DNA of 45,275 bases, from NCBI RefSeq assembly GCF_005217455.1, contig NZ_SZPQ01000038.1, forward strand, positions 1 through 45,275. Reading direction: 5' to 3'. Shown in pieces: positions 1 through 8,891 of the stretch. This DNA is from Martelella alba (GTDB taxonomy: Bacteria > Pseudomonadota > Gammaproteobacteria > Enterobacterales > Enterobacteriaceae). The translations under genes and the position numbers were made by a program. The first letter of the stretch is position 1. Each line of letters starts with the position of its first letter. The notes under the pieces were generated by a model, which had not been told where the DNA came from, made no database searches, and worked only from the letters and a program-made list of their open reading frames with translations.

Positions 1-813
1 TCCATCGCCGACGATCCGGCGGGCAACTATATCCATTACGGGGTGCGCGAGTTCGGCATGACCGCCATCGCCAATGGCATTGCCGCTCACGGCGGTTTTG
101 TGCCTTATACCGCCACCTTCCTGATGTTCGTGGAATACGCCCGCAACGCCGTGCGTATGGCGGCGTTGATGAAACTGCGCAGCATCTATGTTTATACCCA
201 TGATTCCATCGGCCTGGGAGAGGACGGACCGACCCACCAGCCGGTGGAACAGTTGGCCAGTTTGCGCCTGACGCCGAATATGCGTACCTGGCGGCCCTGC
301 GATCAGGTGGAATCCGCGGTGGCCTGGCAACAAGCGATTGAACATGCTCATGGCCCCAGCGCGCTCATCCTTTCCCGCCAGAATCTGGCGCAGCAAGAGC
401 GCACGGCGCAGCAATTGGCGGATATTGCCCGCGGCGGCTATATCCTCAAAGACGCCGACGGCCAGCCGGAGCTGATCATTATCGCCACCGGCTCGGAAGT
501 GGCGCTGGCGGTGGCCGCCTGGGAAAAACTCGGCGCGCAGGGGCGGCGGGTCCGGGTGGTGTCGCTGCCTTCGCCTGAAGTGTTCGATGCCCAGGATGCG
601 CGATACCGTGAAGCGGTATTGCCGAAGTCAGTGACCGCGCGTCTGGCTATTGAGGCCGGCATTGCTGACTACTGGTTCAAGTATGTGGGACTGGACGGCG
701 CGGTGGTCGGTATGACCACTTTCGGCGAATCGGCGCCGGCCGAAGCGCTGTTTACGTTGTTTGGTTTTACCGAGGAAAATGTACTTGATAAGGCCCGCGC
801 GCTGCTGGCTTGA
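1..813 (+). CDS. tktA: Transketolase, C-terminal part (5' end outside window)
   Basis: The window opens inside this gene; the last 270 residues are present in the frame beginning at base 1 and end with TGA. Transketolase is a thiamine-diphosphate enzyme that moves two-carbon ketol units between sugar phosphates in the pentose phosphate pathway. The visible part covers the end of the pyrimidine-binding domain (the stretch [15 protein letters not shown] and the [12 protein letters not shown] segment, about residues 18 to 90 of the fragment) and the C-terminal domain ([36 protein letters not shown]). A full enzyme is about 664 residues, so roughly 395 are missing off the left edge. Assignment to tktA rather than tktB rests on the neighbouring pgk-fbaA order known from E. 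coli. Confidence 0.95.
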   Translation, partial: SIADDPAGNYIHYGVREFGMTAIANGIAAHGGFVPYTATFLMFVEYARNAVRMAALMKLRSIYVYTHDSIGLGEDGPTHQPVEQLASLRLTPNMRTWRPCDQVESAVAWQQAIEHAHGPSALILSRQNLAQQERTAQQLADIARGGYILKDADGQPELIIIATGSEVALAVAAWEKLGAQGRRVRVVSLPSPEVFDAQDARYREAVLPKSVTARLAIEAGIADYWFKYVGLDGAVVGMTTFGESAPAEALFTLFGFTEENVLDKARALLA

Positions 814-820
814 TGTCATT

Positions 821-849
821 AACGCGGCTCCGGCCGGGGCCGCGTTGTT
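821..849 (+). terminator. Likely rho-independent terminator of tktA
   Basis: An 8-bp perfect stem (AACGCGGC with GCCGCGTT) around a 10-base GC-rich loop begins 8 bases after the tktA stop. It is followed only by a short GTTGTTA tract, so the U run is weak. Confidence 0.6.
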
Positions 850-978
850 ATGATACCCGATGGCCGCCACCGGCCTATTCTGAGTAAAGTCGGAAAAAAC
901 GCGTCCTGATTCGCAAAAATTGCTGCTTTTTAGCGCAATCAGGCGGATCTTCATCACAAAAACAGCAAAATTATTCCG

Positions 979-1007
979 TTGCTATCTTTTTTTGATTATC
1001 CTAGCTG
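979..1007 (+). promoter_or_regulatory. Possible former epd promoter, now upstream of pgk
   Basis: TTGCTA (979-984) and TAGCTG (1002-1007) are spaced by 17 bases with a T-rich spacer. The -10 match is poor, so the call leans on its overlap with the Cra-like operator. It would now drive a long leader into pgk-fbaA. Confidence 0.35.
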
Positions 1008-1020
1008 AAGCGTTTCAGTC
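1004..1020 (+). promoter_or_regulatory. Cra (FruR)-like operator
   Basis: GCTGAAGCGTTTCAGTC fits the TGAANCGNTTCA core of Cra sites. E. coli Cra is known to control the epd-pgk-fbaA operon from upstream of epd. The site overlaps the proposed -10 and start region, which suits repression when fructose phosphates are low. Its survival suggests pgk-fbaA kept this control after epd was lost. Confidence 0.55.
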
Positions 1021-1210
1021 AGCGTAAGCCCATGCCTCAAGGGTCTTTGCCCGTTCCTTTCTTTTCCGGTGATGCCCGATAAATACCGGTGTTGGCGCGC
1101 TTGAAAGAATGGCGTCATTCAAGGGCGCCGCCGACACGCCCATGGGGTTGAATGACCCGGCGCCGCGGCCCGGCGTCAGTGCAAAAAACGGCGACGGACA
1201 ACATTCGTGG

Positions 1211-1321
1211 TATATACTCGTCATACTCCGAGCCGCCCGTTGGCCGGTTGCATCCGTTCTCCCCGGTCGCATCGCGGGATGCCATGCCACCGCGATGCAA
1301 CTCAGGTTATTTAAGGTATAG
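1211..1321. repeat. Degenerate ERIC (IRU) repeat
   Basis: The left end TATATACTCGTCATACT and the right end (GATGCAACTCAGGTTATTTAAGGTATA) match the two conserved ends of the enterobacterial ERIC consensus in the usual inverted arrangement, and the length of about 110 bases is close to the 127-base norm. The centre has diverged from the consensus. It is intergenic and probably transcribed as a hairpin in the pgk leader. Confidence 0.7.
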
Positions 1322-1491
1322 TTGACTGTATAAAGCGTTAAGGGATTCGAATGGTTTCCACCATCGCCAGGCCGTCGGGCGGGGCGATGGGGCGGGCGAA
1401 GCATTCCCGGCAACGATTCCACGGCGGTGGGTATGTTAATACGGCAGGCCGCGCGGCCCCAGGGCGCGACGGCGGCGTAACGGATTTTAGT

Positions 1492-1520
1492 CCGGTGGGG
1501 GAAACCCTGTTTTCCACCGG
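1492..1520 (+). other. Hairpin 37 bases before the pgk start
   Basis: CCGGTGG (1492-1498) and CCACCGG (1514-1520) form a perfect 7-bp stem around a 15-base loop in the pgk leader, with no U tract after it. It may be an RNA processing or stability element; no function is shown. Confidence 0.35.
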
Positions 1521-1557
1521 TCGGGCACTTTTACAAGAATCAACAAGAGGGTTCACC

Positions 1558-2721
1558 ATGGCTGTAATTAAGATGACTGATCTGGATCTGGCTGGTAAAC
1601 GCGTGCTTATCCGTTCGGATCTGAACGTTCCGGTTAAGGACGGCAAAGTAACATCGGATGCGCGCATACGCGCTTCACTGCCCACCATCGAAGCCGCGTT
1701 AAAACAAGGCGCGCATGTTATGGTGACATCCCATTTGGGGCGTCCGACCGAAGGGGAATATAACGAAGAGTATTCCCTGCTGCCGGTGGTCAATTATCTG
1801 AAAGACAAGCTGTCCTCGCCGGTGCGTCTGGCGAAGGACTACCTGGACGGCGTGGATGTCGCCGCCGGCGAACTGGTGGTGCTGGAAAACGTCCGCTTCA
1901 ATAAAGGCGAGAAGAAAGACGACGAGGCCCTGTCCAAAAAATACGCCGCCCTGTGCGATGTTTATGTTATGGATGCCTTTGGTACCGCCCATCGCGCCCA
2001 GGCGTCGACACACGGCGCGGGCAAATTCGCCCCAGTCGCTTGCGCCGGTCCGCTGTTGTCCGCCGAGCTTGAAGCCCTGGGCAAAGCGCTGGGCAACCCG
2101 GCTCGTCCGATGGTGGCGATCGTCGGCGGCTCTAAAGTATCCACCAAGCTCACCGTGCTTGACTCGCTGTCCAAAATTGCCGATCAACTGATTGTCGGCG
2201 GCGGCATCGCCAATACCTTCATTGCCGCCCAGGGCCACAATGTGGGCAAATCCCTGTACGAAGCCGACCTGATCCCGGAAGCCAAACGGTTGTTGCAAAA
2301 ATGCGATATCCCGGTACCGACCGATGTCCGTGTGGCCACCGAGTTCTCCGAAACCGCCCAAGCGACCCTGAAGTCGGTCAACGATATCCAGGACGGCGAA
2401 CAGGTGCTGGATTTGGGCGATGTGTCCGCCGAAAAATTGGCCGACATTCTGAAAAAGGCCAAAACGATTTTGTGGAACGGTCCGGTGGGCGTGTTCGAAT
2501 TCCCGAATTTCCGTAAAGGCACCGAGGTCGTGGCCAAGGCCATCGCGGAAAGCGACGCGTTTTCCATCGCTGGCGGCGGCGATACCCTGGCGGCAATCGA
2601 TCTGTTCGGCATCGCCGATCAGATTTCCTACATTTCCACCGGCGGCGGCGCTTTCCTGGAGTTTGTCGAAGGCAAAGTCCTGCCGGCCGTGGCGATGCTT
2701 GAAGAACGCGCTAAACAGTAA
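1558..2721 (+). CDS. pgk: Phosphoglycerate kinase
   Basis: Cytosolic glycolytic enzyme that interconverts 1,3-bisphosphoglycerate plus ADP and 3-phosphoglycerate plus ATP. The ATG at 1558 follows an AAGAGGG ribosome site and gives 387 residues, the same as in E. coli; an open frame continues upstream to 1351 but has no family sequence. Visible hallmarks are the N-terminal [12 protein letters not shown] substrate loop, HLGRP (about residue 62), the GGSKVSTK stretch in the central helix region (about 194-201), and NGPVGVFE and GGGDTLAA in the nucleotide-binding C-terminal half. It is followed after 110 bases by fbaA and is probably co-transcribed with it. Confidence 0.98.
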   Translation: MAVIKMTDLDLAGKRVLIRSDLNVPVKDGKVTSDARIRASLPTIEAALKQGAHVMVTSHLGRPTEGEYNEEYSLLPVVNYLKDKLSSPVRLAKDYLDGVDVAAGELVVLENVRFNKGEKKDDEALSKKYAALCDVYVMDAFGTAHRAQASTHGAGKFAPVACAGPLLSAELEALGKALGNPARPMVAIVGGSKVSTKLTVLDSLSKIADQLIVGGGIANTFIAAQGHNVGKSLYEADLIPEAKRLLQKCDIPVPTDVRVATEFSETAQATLKSVNDIQDGEQVLDLGDVSAEKLADILKKAKTILWNGPVGVFEFPNFRKGTEVVAKAIAESDAFSIAGGGDTLAAIDLFGIADQISYISTGGGAFLEFVEGKVLPAVAMLEERAKQ

Positions 2722-2831
2722 GACCCGTAAGCCGGGCGTCCCGTAACGACGCCCGTTTCCGCTGTCGTCCGGGCTGCCGGGATGATGGCGCGAAATTCTC
2801 TCTCAATGGCCTACAAAACAGGACAAGCAAT

Positions 2832-3908
2832 ATGTCTAAGATTTTCGATTTTGTTAAACCAGGCGTTATCACCGGTGATGACGTACAGAAAGTGTTCGCT
2901 GTAGCGAAGGAAAATCACTTCGCTCTGCCCGCGGTCAACTGTGTCGGCAGCGATTCAATCAACGCGGTACTGGAAGCGGCCGCCAAAGCCCGTTCGCCGG
3001 TTATCGTCCAGTTCTCCAACGGCGGCGCCGCCTTTATCGCCGGCAAGGGCTTCAAGGCCGACGGCCAGACGCCCTCCGTGCTGGGCGCCATCGCCGGCGC
3101 GCTGCATGTCCATCATATGGCGGAACATTACGGCATTCCGGTCATTTTGCACACCGACCATTGCGCCAAAAAGCTGCTGCCCTGGCTCGATGGCCTGCTT
3201 GATGCGGGCGAAAAGCATTTTGCCGCCACCGGCAAGCCGCTGTTCTCCTCCCATATGATTGACCTGTCCGAAGAGTCGCTGGAAGAAAACGTGGAAATCT
3301 GCAGCCGGTACCTGGCCCGTATGGCGAAGATGAACATGACCCTGGAAATCGAACTGGGTTGTACCGGCGGGGAAGAGGACGGCGTGGACAACAGCCATAT
3401 GGACAACTCCGCGTTGTATACCCAGCCGGAGGATGTGGCCTATGCCTATGAAAAACTGAACGCCATCAGCCCGCGTTTCACCATCGCCGCTTCGTTCGGC
3501 AACGTGCATGGCGTGTACAAGCCGGGTAACGTCAAGTTGACGCCGAAGATTCTTGATAACTCGCAGAAATACGTCGCCGAGAAATACCATCTGCCGGAAC
3601 GTCCGCTGAACCTGGTATTCCATGGCGGTTCGGGCTCTTCCCCGGAAGAAATCAAAGAAGCGGTCGGCTATGGCGTGGTGAAGATGAATATTGATACCGA
3701 TACCCAATGGGCAACCTGGGAAGGTATCCTCAAGTATTATCATAAAAACGCCGGTTATCTGGAAACGCAACTGGGGAATCCCGAAGGCGATGATAAACCG
3801 AACAAGAAGTTCTATGATCCGCGCGCCTGGCTGCGCGCCGGCCAGGTTTCGATGGTCACCCGTCTGGAACTGGCGTTCCATGAACTGAATGCCATTGACG
3901 TGTTGTAA
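2832..3908 (+). CDS. fbaA: Class II fructose-bisphosphate aldolase
   Basis: Zinc-dependent aldolase that splits fructose 1,6-bisphosphate into dihydroxyacetone phosphate and glyceraldehyde 3-phosphate. At 358 residues it is about the E. coli length. The catalytic HTDHC motif carries Asp109 and the zinc ligand His110; the later metal and phosphate loops NVHGVYKPGNV and FHGGSGS and the NIDTDTQWATW segment are intact. An AGGACA ribosome site precedes the ATG. It ends the pgk-fbaA transcription unit, with a strong terminator 27 bases after the stop. Confidence 0.98.
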   Translation: MSKIFDFVKPGVITGDDVQKVFAVAKENHFALPAVNCVGSDSINAVLEAAAKARSPVIVQFSNGGAAFIAGKGFKADGQTPSVLGAIAGALHVHHMAEHYGIPVILHTDHCAKKLLPWLDGLLDAGEKHFAATGKPLFSSHMIDLSEESLEENVEICSRYLARMAKMNMTLEIELGCTGGEEDGVDNSHMDNSALYTQPEDVAYAYEKLNAISPRFTIAASFGNVHGVYKPGNVKLTPKILDNSQKYVAEKYHLPERPLNLVFHGGSGSSPEEIKEAVGYGVVKMNIDTDTQWATWEGILKYYHKNAGYLETQLGNPEGDDKPNKKFYDPRAWLRAGQVSMVTRLELAFHELNAIDVL

Positions 3909-3935
3909 AGACGTCCAAGACAGTCTGTCACTGAG

Positions 3936-3960
3936 AAAGGCCTCCTAAATGGAGGCCTTT
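3936..3960. terminator. Strong terminator after fbaA
   Basis: A perfect 10-bp stem, AAAGGCCTCC paired with GGAGGCCTTT, with the 5-base loop TAAAT. The A and T ends make it potentially usable in both directions. Confidence 0.9.
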
Positions 3961-4108
3961 AACATAATGAATTCGTGGAATTTTCCTGATTTTTCTCTCG
4001 TTACCGGTTGGCGCGGGACACGTTTTTTGGTTACGCTTAAGAGGCTTCGCTGTTGCCGGGGGAAGGTCCGGCAAAATTATTGCGGTACACCAGAACGGGA
4101 TAAAACAA

Positions 4109-5017
4109 ATGGAAGATCTGAACGTCGTCGATAGCATCAACCACGCCGGCAACTGGTTGGTTAATAACGAACAACTCTTGCTAAGTTATGCGGTGAATAT
4201 CGTCGCCGCCATTATCATCCTGATCATCGGCTTGTTTGCCGCCAAAGTGATAGCCGGCACGCTGAACAAAGTGATGAGAGCGCGGCATATTGATATCACC
4301 GTGGCTGATTTCCTTTCCGCCATTGTTCGTTACGGCGTCATCATTTTCACCGTGATCGCCGCTTTGGGGCGAATCGGCGTACAGACCGCGTCGGTTATCG
4401 CGGTCATCGGCGCCGCCGGTTTGGCCATTGGTTTGGCGTTGCAAGGTTCGCTGGCGAATTTTGCCGCCGGCGTGCTATTAGTGACATTCAGACCGTTTCG
4501 CGCCGGTGAATATGTGGATTTCGGCGGTACGGCCGGTACGGTGGTGGTGGTGCAAATCTTTTCCACCACGCTTCGGACTTACGACGGCATTATGATTGTG
4601 GTGCCTAACAGCAAGATCCTGGCGGGTAATATCACCAATTATGCCCGTGAGCCCAACCGGTTGATTGATCTGACAGTGAGCGTCAGTTATGACGCCGATA
4701 TCAATACGGTTAAATCATTGCTGACGGGGATTATCGAGGCGGACAGCCGGGTATTGAAAGATATGGGCATCATGGTGCGGCTTAACGCCATGGGGGCATC
4801 GTCGCTGGATTTTCTGGTACGGGCCTGGGTGCCGCGCGGTGATTGGTTCGCCACAAAGCTCGATTTTCTGGAAACCTTTAAACAGGCGTTGGACGAGCAC
4901 GGTATCGGCATTCCTTATCCGCAGATGGATGTGCATGTCATCCGTCCGCCGCGTCCCAAAGAGGGCGGCCGCCAACCGCAAGACAGCACTCCGGCACAGG
5001 AAACGCCCCAAAGCTGA
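4109..5017 (+). CDS. mscS: Small-conductance mechanosensitive channel MscS
   Basis: Homoheptameric inner-membrane channel that opens under membrane tension and releases solutes on hypo-osmotic shock. The N-terminus [11 protein letters not shown] matches E. coli MscS. Three transmembrane helices occupy about residues 28-50, 65-85 and 95-125; the third is the Gly/Ala-rich pore helix ([22 protein letters not shown]). The cytoplasmic beta domain includes [27 protein letters not shown] and the closing [12 protein letters not shown]. At 302 residues it is about 16 longer than in E. coli, with a low-complexity tail rich in Gln, Pro and Ser. It sits between the fbaA terminator and argO, as in E. coli, and no strong ribosome site is visible. 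Confidence 0.96.
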   Translation: MEDLNVVDSINHAGNWLVNNEQLLLSYAVNIVAAIIILIIGLFAAKVIAGTLNKVMRARHIDITVADFLSAIVRYGVIIFTVIAALGRIGVQTASVIAVIGAAGLAIGLALQGSLANFAAGVLLVTFRPFRAGEYVDFGGTAGTVVVVQIFSTTLRTYDGIMIVVPNSKILAGNITNYAREPNRLIDLTVSVSYDADINTVKSLLTGIIEADSRVLKDMGIMVRLNAMGASSLDFLVRAWVPRGDWFATKLDFLETFKQALDEHGIGIPYPQMDVHVIRPPRPKEGGRQPQDSTPAQETPQS

Positions 5018-5146
5018 TAATCAAAACCAGGGTCGGCGTGAGAACATTAGCCCGGCTAATCGGCAATTAAATTTTTCCATTTCAACTGATGGCGCGTTTT
5101 CACTACACTGCCGCTGATTTCTCCCGGATAAATACAGGAAAACAGC

Positions 5147-5788
5147 GTGTGGATGATAGGTTTTCAAGGGTTCGCCCTGGGTATGGCGACAATTATGCCG
5201 CTGGGGCCGCAGAATATCCTGGTGATGAATCAGGGCATTCGGCGGCAATATCCGTTGCTGGTGGCGACGTTATGCCTGTTTAGCGACATGGTCCTGATTT
5301 CCGCGGGCGTCTTTGGCGGCGGCGCGCTGTTGATGCGCTCCACGGCGTTGCTGCGGTTGGTGACCCTGGCGGGGGTGGCGTTTCTGGCCTTTTACGGTTT
5401 CAACGCCGTCAGGCAGGCTTGGCGGGGCGAGACGTTGAGGACGCAAAACGCCGGGCGCGCCACCGATTTACCGCGGGTCGTTTTGACCATGCTGGCGGTG
5501 ACCTGGCTTAATCCGCATGTGTATCTGGATACCCTGGTGATTTTGGGTAGTCTTGGCGGTCAGTTCGAACCCACGGCGCGGCGGTTTTTCGCCGCCGGGG
5601 CCATCAGCGCGTCGTTGGTATGGTTCTATGGCCTGGCGATATTGTCGGCGCGCTTATCGCCTTTACTTAATCGTCCGGCGGCGCAGCGGCTGATTCACTT
5701 GTTCGTTGGCGTGGTGATGTGGTCGGTGGCGTGGAAACTGGCATGCCAGGCCTGGCCCATGCTCGGTCTCGCCACGCTGTTTCGTTAG
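5147..5788 (+). CDS. argO: Arginine exporter ArgO (LysE family)
   Basis: Inner-membrane exporter of arginine (and canavanine) of the LysE/YggA family. Hallmarks are the N-terminal ATIMPLGPQNILVMNQGIRR segment, the conserved TWLNPHVYLDT motif and about six hydrophobic helices across 213 residues (E. coli 211). I prefer the GTG at 5147 because AGGA sits 7 bases before it; an ATG at 5153 is possible. In E. coli this gene is activated by ArgP with arginine as co-effector, and argP is two genes downstream here. A TACACT -10-like hexamer at 5104-5109 is a weak promoter candidate. Confidence 0.95.
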   Translation: MWMIGFQGFALGMATIMPLGPQNILVMNQGIRRQYPLLVATLCLFSDMVLISAGVFGGGALLMRSTALLRLVTLAGVAFLAFYGFNAVRQAWRGETLRTQNAGRATDLPRVVLTMLAVTWLNPHVYLDTLVILGSLGGQFEPTARRFFAAGAISASLVWFYGLAILSARLSPLLNRPAAQRLIHLFVGVVMWSVAWKLACQAWPMLGLATLFR

Positions 5789-6029
5789 CCGGCGGCCTTG
5801 ATAAATGACGCCCCGGTGTGTTAACCCATCAGCGCCGCGTTACGCCGCCAGTCCATGGCGACCAAAGCGTAAAGAACGGCAAATGGCTTGGTTATCAAGA
5901 GAAAACAGGTAATGATAGGCTGTCATTTCCTACCAGGCCGCGCTTTGCAATTCTTCACGGGGCCGCCGGCGGTATTGGTAAAGCAGAACACAGGCGGCCG
6001 TTCAACCTGTTCAATCTTAAGGAGGCGTC

Positions 6030-6755
6030 ATGAAGGTCAGGGCAATGGCATTGGCCGCCATAATGGGGTGGGGAAGCTTGGTCGCGCAGTCCCCCGCGGC
6101 GGAGCTTCCCGCCGGGCCGCATGTCATCACATCGGGCACATCCAGCGTGGACGTGGCGCCCGACATCGCCACATTGTCCATTGAGGTCGCCATTTCCTCG
6201 AAAGAGGCCGCCGATGCCAAAAAGCAGGCGGACGCGCGCGTGGCGCAGTACTTTGCTTTTCTGGATAAAAATGGCGTGGCCAGAAAGGACATCGCCGCGG
6301 CGAATATACGCACCCAGCCGGAATACGATTATCTGAAAAACGGCGAAGCGGTACTGAAAGGGTATCGCGCCGTTCGCCAGGTGCAGGTCACCTTGCGGCA
6401 GTTGGACAAGCTTAATGGATTGCTGGACGGCGCGCTCAAAGCCGGACTGAATGAGATTCGGTCAGTGGATCTGGGCGTGGCCAACCCCGACAGTTATCGC
6501 GTTCAGGCGCGCAACCTGGCCATTAAAAACGCCACGGCACAGGCCAAAGCGCTGGCCGAGGGGTTTAACGCGCAATTGGGGCCGATTTACAGTATCCGTT
6601 ATCTCGTGGCGAATTATCAACCGATGCCGGTAACGCGGATGTTCAAAACCGCCGACACCGTGGCTCAGACCGACGCCGCCCAAACCTACTCGCAACAAAC
6701 CATCCATTTCGACGACCAGGTGGATGTGGTTTTCGAGTTGCGGCCGCAGCCCTGA
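6030..6755 (+). CDS. yggE: Periplasmic SIMPL-domain protein YggE
   Basis: Member of the SIMPL (DUF541) family. The E. coli homologue is an exported protein reported to lessen oxidative stress; its biochemical role is unknown. A signal peptide is visible (MKVRAMALAAIMGWGSLVAQ with likely cleavage near AQSPAA or PAAELP), followed by the typical SGTSSVDVAPDIATLSIEV start of the domain and a long charged helix (KEAADAKKQADARV). At 241 residues it has family length. A textbook AAGGAGG lies 5 bases before the ATG. The 240-base spacer after argO holds a possible TTGGTT/TAATGA promoter, so it may be transcribed separately. Confidence 0.93.
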   Translation: MKVRAMALAAIMGWGSLVAQSPAAELPAGPHVITSGTSSVDVAPDIATLSIEVAISSKEAADAKKQADARVAQYFAFLDKNGVARKDIAAANIRTQPEYDYLKNGEAVLKGYRAVRQVQVTLRQLDKLNGLLDGALKAGLNEIRSVDLGVANPDSYRVQARNLAIKNATAQAKALAEGFNAQLGPIYSIRYLVANYQPMPVTRMFKTADTVAQTDAAQTYSQQTIHFDDQVDVVFELRPQP

Positions 6756-6775
6756 GCGTGCGAACCGGCGCGCCG

Positions 6776-7669
6776 CTATACCTGCCGCAGCGCCTCGCGG
6801 CCGTAAGACAGCAGCGCGTCGGTCACTTTGCGCATCATCCGGCTTTCCGGCGCGAAACGATGCCAGAATAACATCCGGCGCTGAAGCAGGCCGGGGGTGA
6901 GGTCAATAAGCTCGCCCCCGGCCAGTTCCTTTTCGATCTGCAGGTGCGGGATCATGCAGCAGGTCGTGCCTTGACGGGCCAATTGCACAAAGGCTTCCGA
7001 TGAGTTAACGATATGGCAGGGGACGCTGCCCGGCGACAAATCAAAATTTTGCTGCAAAAAAGCCTGATGCATATCGTCCAGATGATCGAAGGCCACGGCC
7101 GGTGCCTTAAGCAAGGCGCTGCGGGTCACGCCGTGCGGGAAATAACGCGCGGCAAAATCGGGAGACGACACGAACAGGTAATCAAGCGCGCCCAATTGAT
7201 CCACCAGGCAACTGGGCAGCGGCTGCGGCTGAATACTCACCGCGCCCACCACTTCTCCGCGCCGCAAACGCTCCTGGGTGCGGGTTTCATCTTCCACTTG
7301 CAAATTAAGCCGTATCGGCGAATTGGCCAATACCGGTTTTAATGCCGGCAACAGCCAGGTCGCCAAACTGTCGGCATTGACCGCCAGCGACAGCAGCAGC
7401 GGCGTGTCGTTGCCGTTGTCGGTACCCAGCCACTCATCTTCCAGCAATTCGACCTGATGCAATAACGCCAACAGCTTCTGACCCTGTTCGGTAGGACGAG
7501 GCGGAACGGTACGCACCAGCAACGGTTGGCCAAACAGGTTTTCCAATTGCTTGATGCGTTGCGATACCGCCGATTGCGTTATACACAGCTTTTGCGCGGC
7601 GCGTTCAAAACCGCGCTCCCGTATCACGGCGTCGAGCGCTTGCAGCGTTCGATAGTCCGGGCGTTTCAT
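6776..7669 (-). CDS. argP: LysR-type regulator ArgP (IciA)
   Basis: LysR-type regulator that in E. coli senses arginine and lysine and controls argO, dapB, lysA and others. The first 60 residues form the winged helix-turn-helix and are nearly the same as in E. coli ([35 protein letters not shown]); residues from about 90 on form the co-effector domain. The ATG at 7669 gives 297 residues, the E. coli length; a TTG directly before it is also in frame. It is convergent with yggE (20 bases apart) and divergent from rpiA. The closeness of argO supports regulation of the exporter. Confidence 0.97.
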   Translation of the reverse strand: MKRPDYRTLQALDAVIRERGFERAAQKLCITQSAVSQRIKQLENLFGQPLLVRTVPPRPTEQGQKLLALLHQVELLEDEWLGTDNGNDTPLLLSLAVNADSLATWLLPALKPVLANSPIRLNLQVEDETRTQERLRRGEVVGAVSIQPQPLPSCLVDQLGALDYLFVSSPDFAARYFPHGVTRSALLKAPAVAFDHLDDMHQAFLQQNFDLSPGSVPCHIVNSSEAFVQLARQGTTCCMIPHLQIEKELAGGELIDLTPGLLQRRMLFWHRFAPESRMMRKVTDALLSYGREALRQV

Positions 7670-7921
7670 CAATTAATCCCCTAACGGCGTTATGTCCCTC
7701 ACTATGCCATAGTTTCCCGCGCAGCGGTTTAAAATCGCACCCTTCGGTTTTGCGCGACCCGATATGCACTCCGCCAATGCCGGCGGAGAAGATGTTTACC
7801 GGCCATCCCCCACGCCGCCGTTTACCGGCCGCCGGATACTCTCTGTCTTCGAGACTTCCGCGTTTGCCGCCAATTGAGTATATAATGCGGGTTAGTGAGC
7901 TTTCCAAAGGTGAAACATATC

Positions 7922-8581
7922 ATGACGCAGGATGAACTCAAAAAAGCGGTCGGCTGGGCGGCCTTGAAATATGTCAGGCCCGGAACCATCGTCGGCGTGG
8001 GCACGGGCACCACCGCCGCGCATTTCATCGACGCCCTGGACACCGTCAAGCATCAAATTGAAGGCGCGGTATCCAGCTCCGAAGCCTCATCGGCCAAATT
8101 GCAAAGCCTGGGCGTGCCGCTGTTCGATTTGAACACGATCGATAGTCTGGATATTTATGTGGACGGCGCCGACGAAATAAATGGCCGGATGCAGATGATC
8201 AAAGGCGGCGGCGCGGCGCTGACCCGGGAGAAGATTATCGCCGCCGTGGCGCGCCGGTTTATCTGTATCGCCGATGCGTCCAAGCAAGTGGACGTGCTGG
8301 GCGATTTCCCCTTGCCGGTGGAAGTAATCCCCATGGCCCGCTCGTATGTGGCCCGCGAACTGGTAAAACTGGGGGGGCTGCCGGAATACCGGCAAGGCGT
8401 GGTCACCGATAATGGCAACGTGATCCTGGATGTCCATAATCTGCGCATACTGGATCCGGTGAAGCTTGAGGACCAGATCAATGCGCTGCCCGGTGTGGTG
8501 ACGGTGGGCTTGTTCGCCCGGCGCGGCGCCGATGTGGCGCTGATCGGCACCCCGCAAGGCGTCAAAATCATCGAGGCCTAA
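7922..8581 (+). CDS. rpiA: Ribose-5-phosphate isomerase A
   Basis: Interconverts ribose 5-phosphate and ribulose 5-phosphate in the non-oxidative pentose phosphate pathway. The ATG at 7922 gives 219 residues, as in E. coli, and has an AAAGGTGA ribosome site. Hallmarks are [13 protein letters not shown] (phosphate loop), YVDGADEIN with the catalytic-region aspartates (about 81 and 84) and [11 protein letters not shown] with the active-site lysine and glutamate (94 and 103). A TATAAT at 7881-7886 is a good -10, though no clear -35 lies 17 bases upstream. The gene is divergent from argP. Confidence 0.97.
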   Translation: MTQDELKKAVGWAALKYVRPGTIVGVGTGTTAAHFIDALDTVKHQIEGAVSSSEASSAKLQSLGVPLFDLNTIDSLDIYVDGADEINGRMQMIKGGGAALTREKIIAAVARRFICIADASKQVDVLGDFPLPVEVIPMARSYVARELVKLGGLPEYRQGVVTDNGNVILDVHNLRILDPVKLEDQINALPGVVTVGLFARRGADVALIGTPQGVKIIEA

Positions 8582-8891
8582 TCGGTTGCATAAGCCGCGC
8601 CGTTGCGGCGGTTTGGCGCGTGCCGCCGCCGGCGTTTGTTAAATCCGTTTACATAGCATTTTTTAATCCGTGTATAATAATACAGTGATTAATATCACAA
8701 TTACGGCCTATTCCTGACATAAATGGGATATTTCCCCGCCATGCCAGCGGATCCCTCCATAGCCATCGCTTATGACTCTTTCTTATGCTATTTATACGGC
8801 GCTCAGGTTGCTTGCCGATGCGGCAATATTTGTTATGTTGTCCATGCGCTGTCGTGACAGTCGCTTCTGAGGGTTGATAAAGGGTCGGGAA
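8582..8891 (+). promoter_or_regulatory. serA upstream region with two candidate promoters
   Basis: A 310-base gene-free interval. The distal promoter candidate has TATAAT at 8673-8678 with TTTACA at 8648-8653 (19-base spacer, longer than ideal). The proximal candidate has TTGCCG at 8812-8817 and TATGTT at 8834-8839 with a 16-base spacer. A CRP-like site lies between them. E. coli serA is known to have more than one promoter and to respond to Lrp and CRP; equivalence of these promoters is inferred. Confidence 0.5.
8684..8699. promoter_or_regulatory. CRP-like binding site upstream of serA
   Basis: AGTGATTAATATCACA fits the TGTGA-N6-TCACA consensus in nine of ten positions and is symmetric. It covers the likely start point of the distal promoter, so it could repress that one, or act from far upstream on the proximal promoter. 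Confidence 0.5.

Larger units (their letters stand above)
850..1557. other. Long gene-free gap where epd is expected
   Basis: In E. coli and most relatives epd (erythrose-4-phosphate dehydrogenase, about 340 residues) lies between tktA and pgk. Here the 700-base interval is too short for it, and no reading frame shows the family's Rossmann start, its SCTTN active-site motif or its C-terminal NEWG motif. The interval contains a promoter with a Cra-like site, an ERIC-like repeat and a hairpin, listed separately. Short open frames here lack ribosome sites and family resemblance. I read it as a deletion of epd with its regulatory region partly kept. Confidence 0.6.

Noticed and set aside
1351..1557. 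A 69-codon upstream extension of the pgk frame
   Set aside because: It has no family resemblance and pgk has a good ribosome site and the exact E. coli length from 1558.
2955..3881. Long open frame opposite fbaA
   Set aside because: It is a shadow frame produced by GC-rich codon bias in a certain gene; it shows no ribosome site or family pattern.
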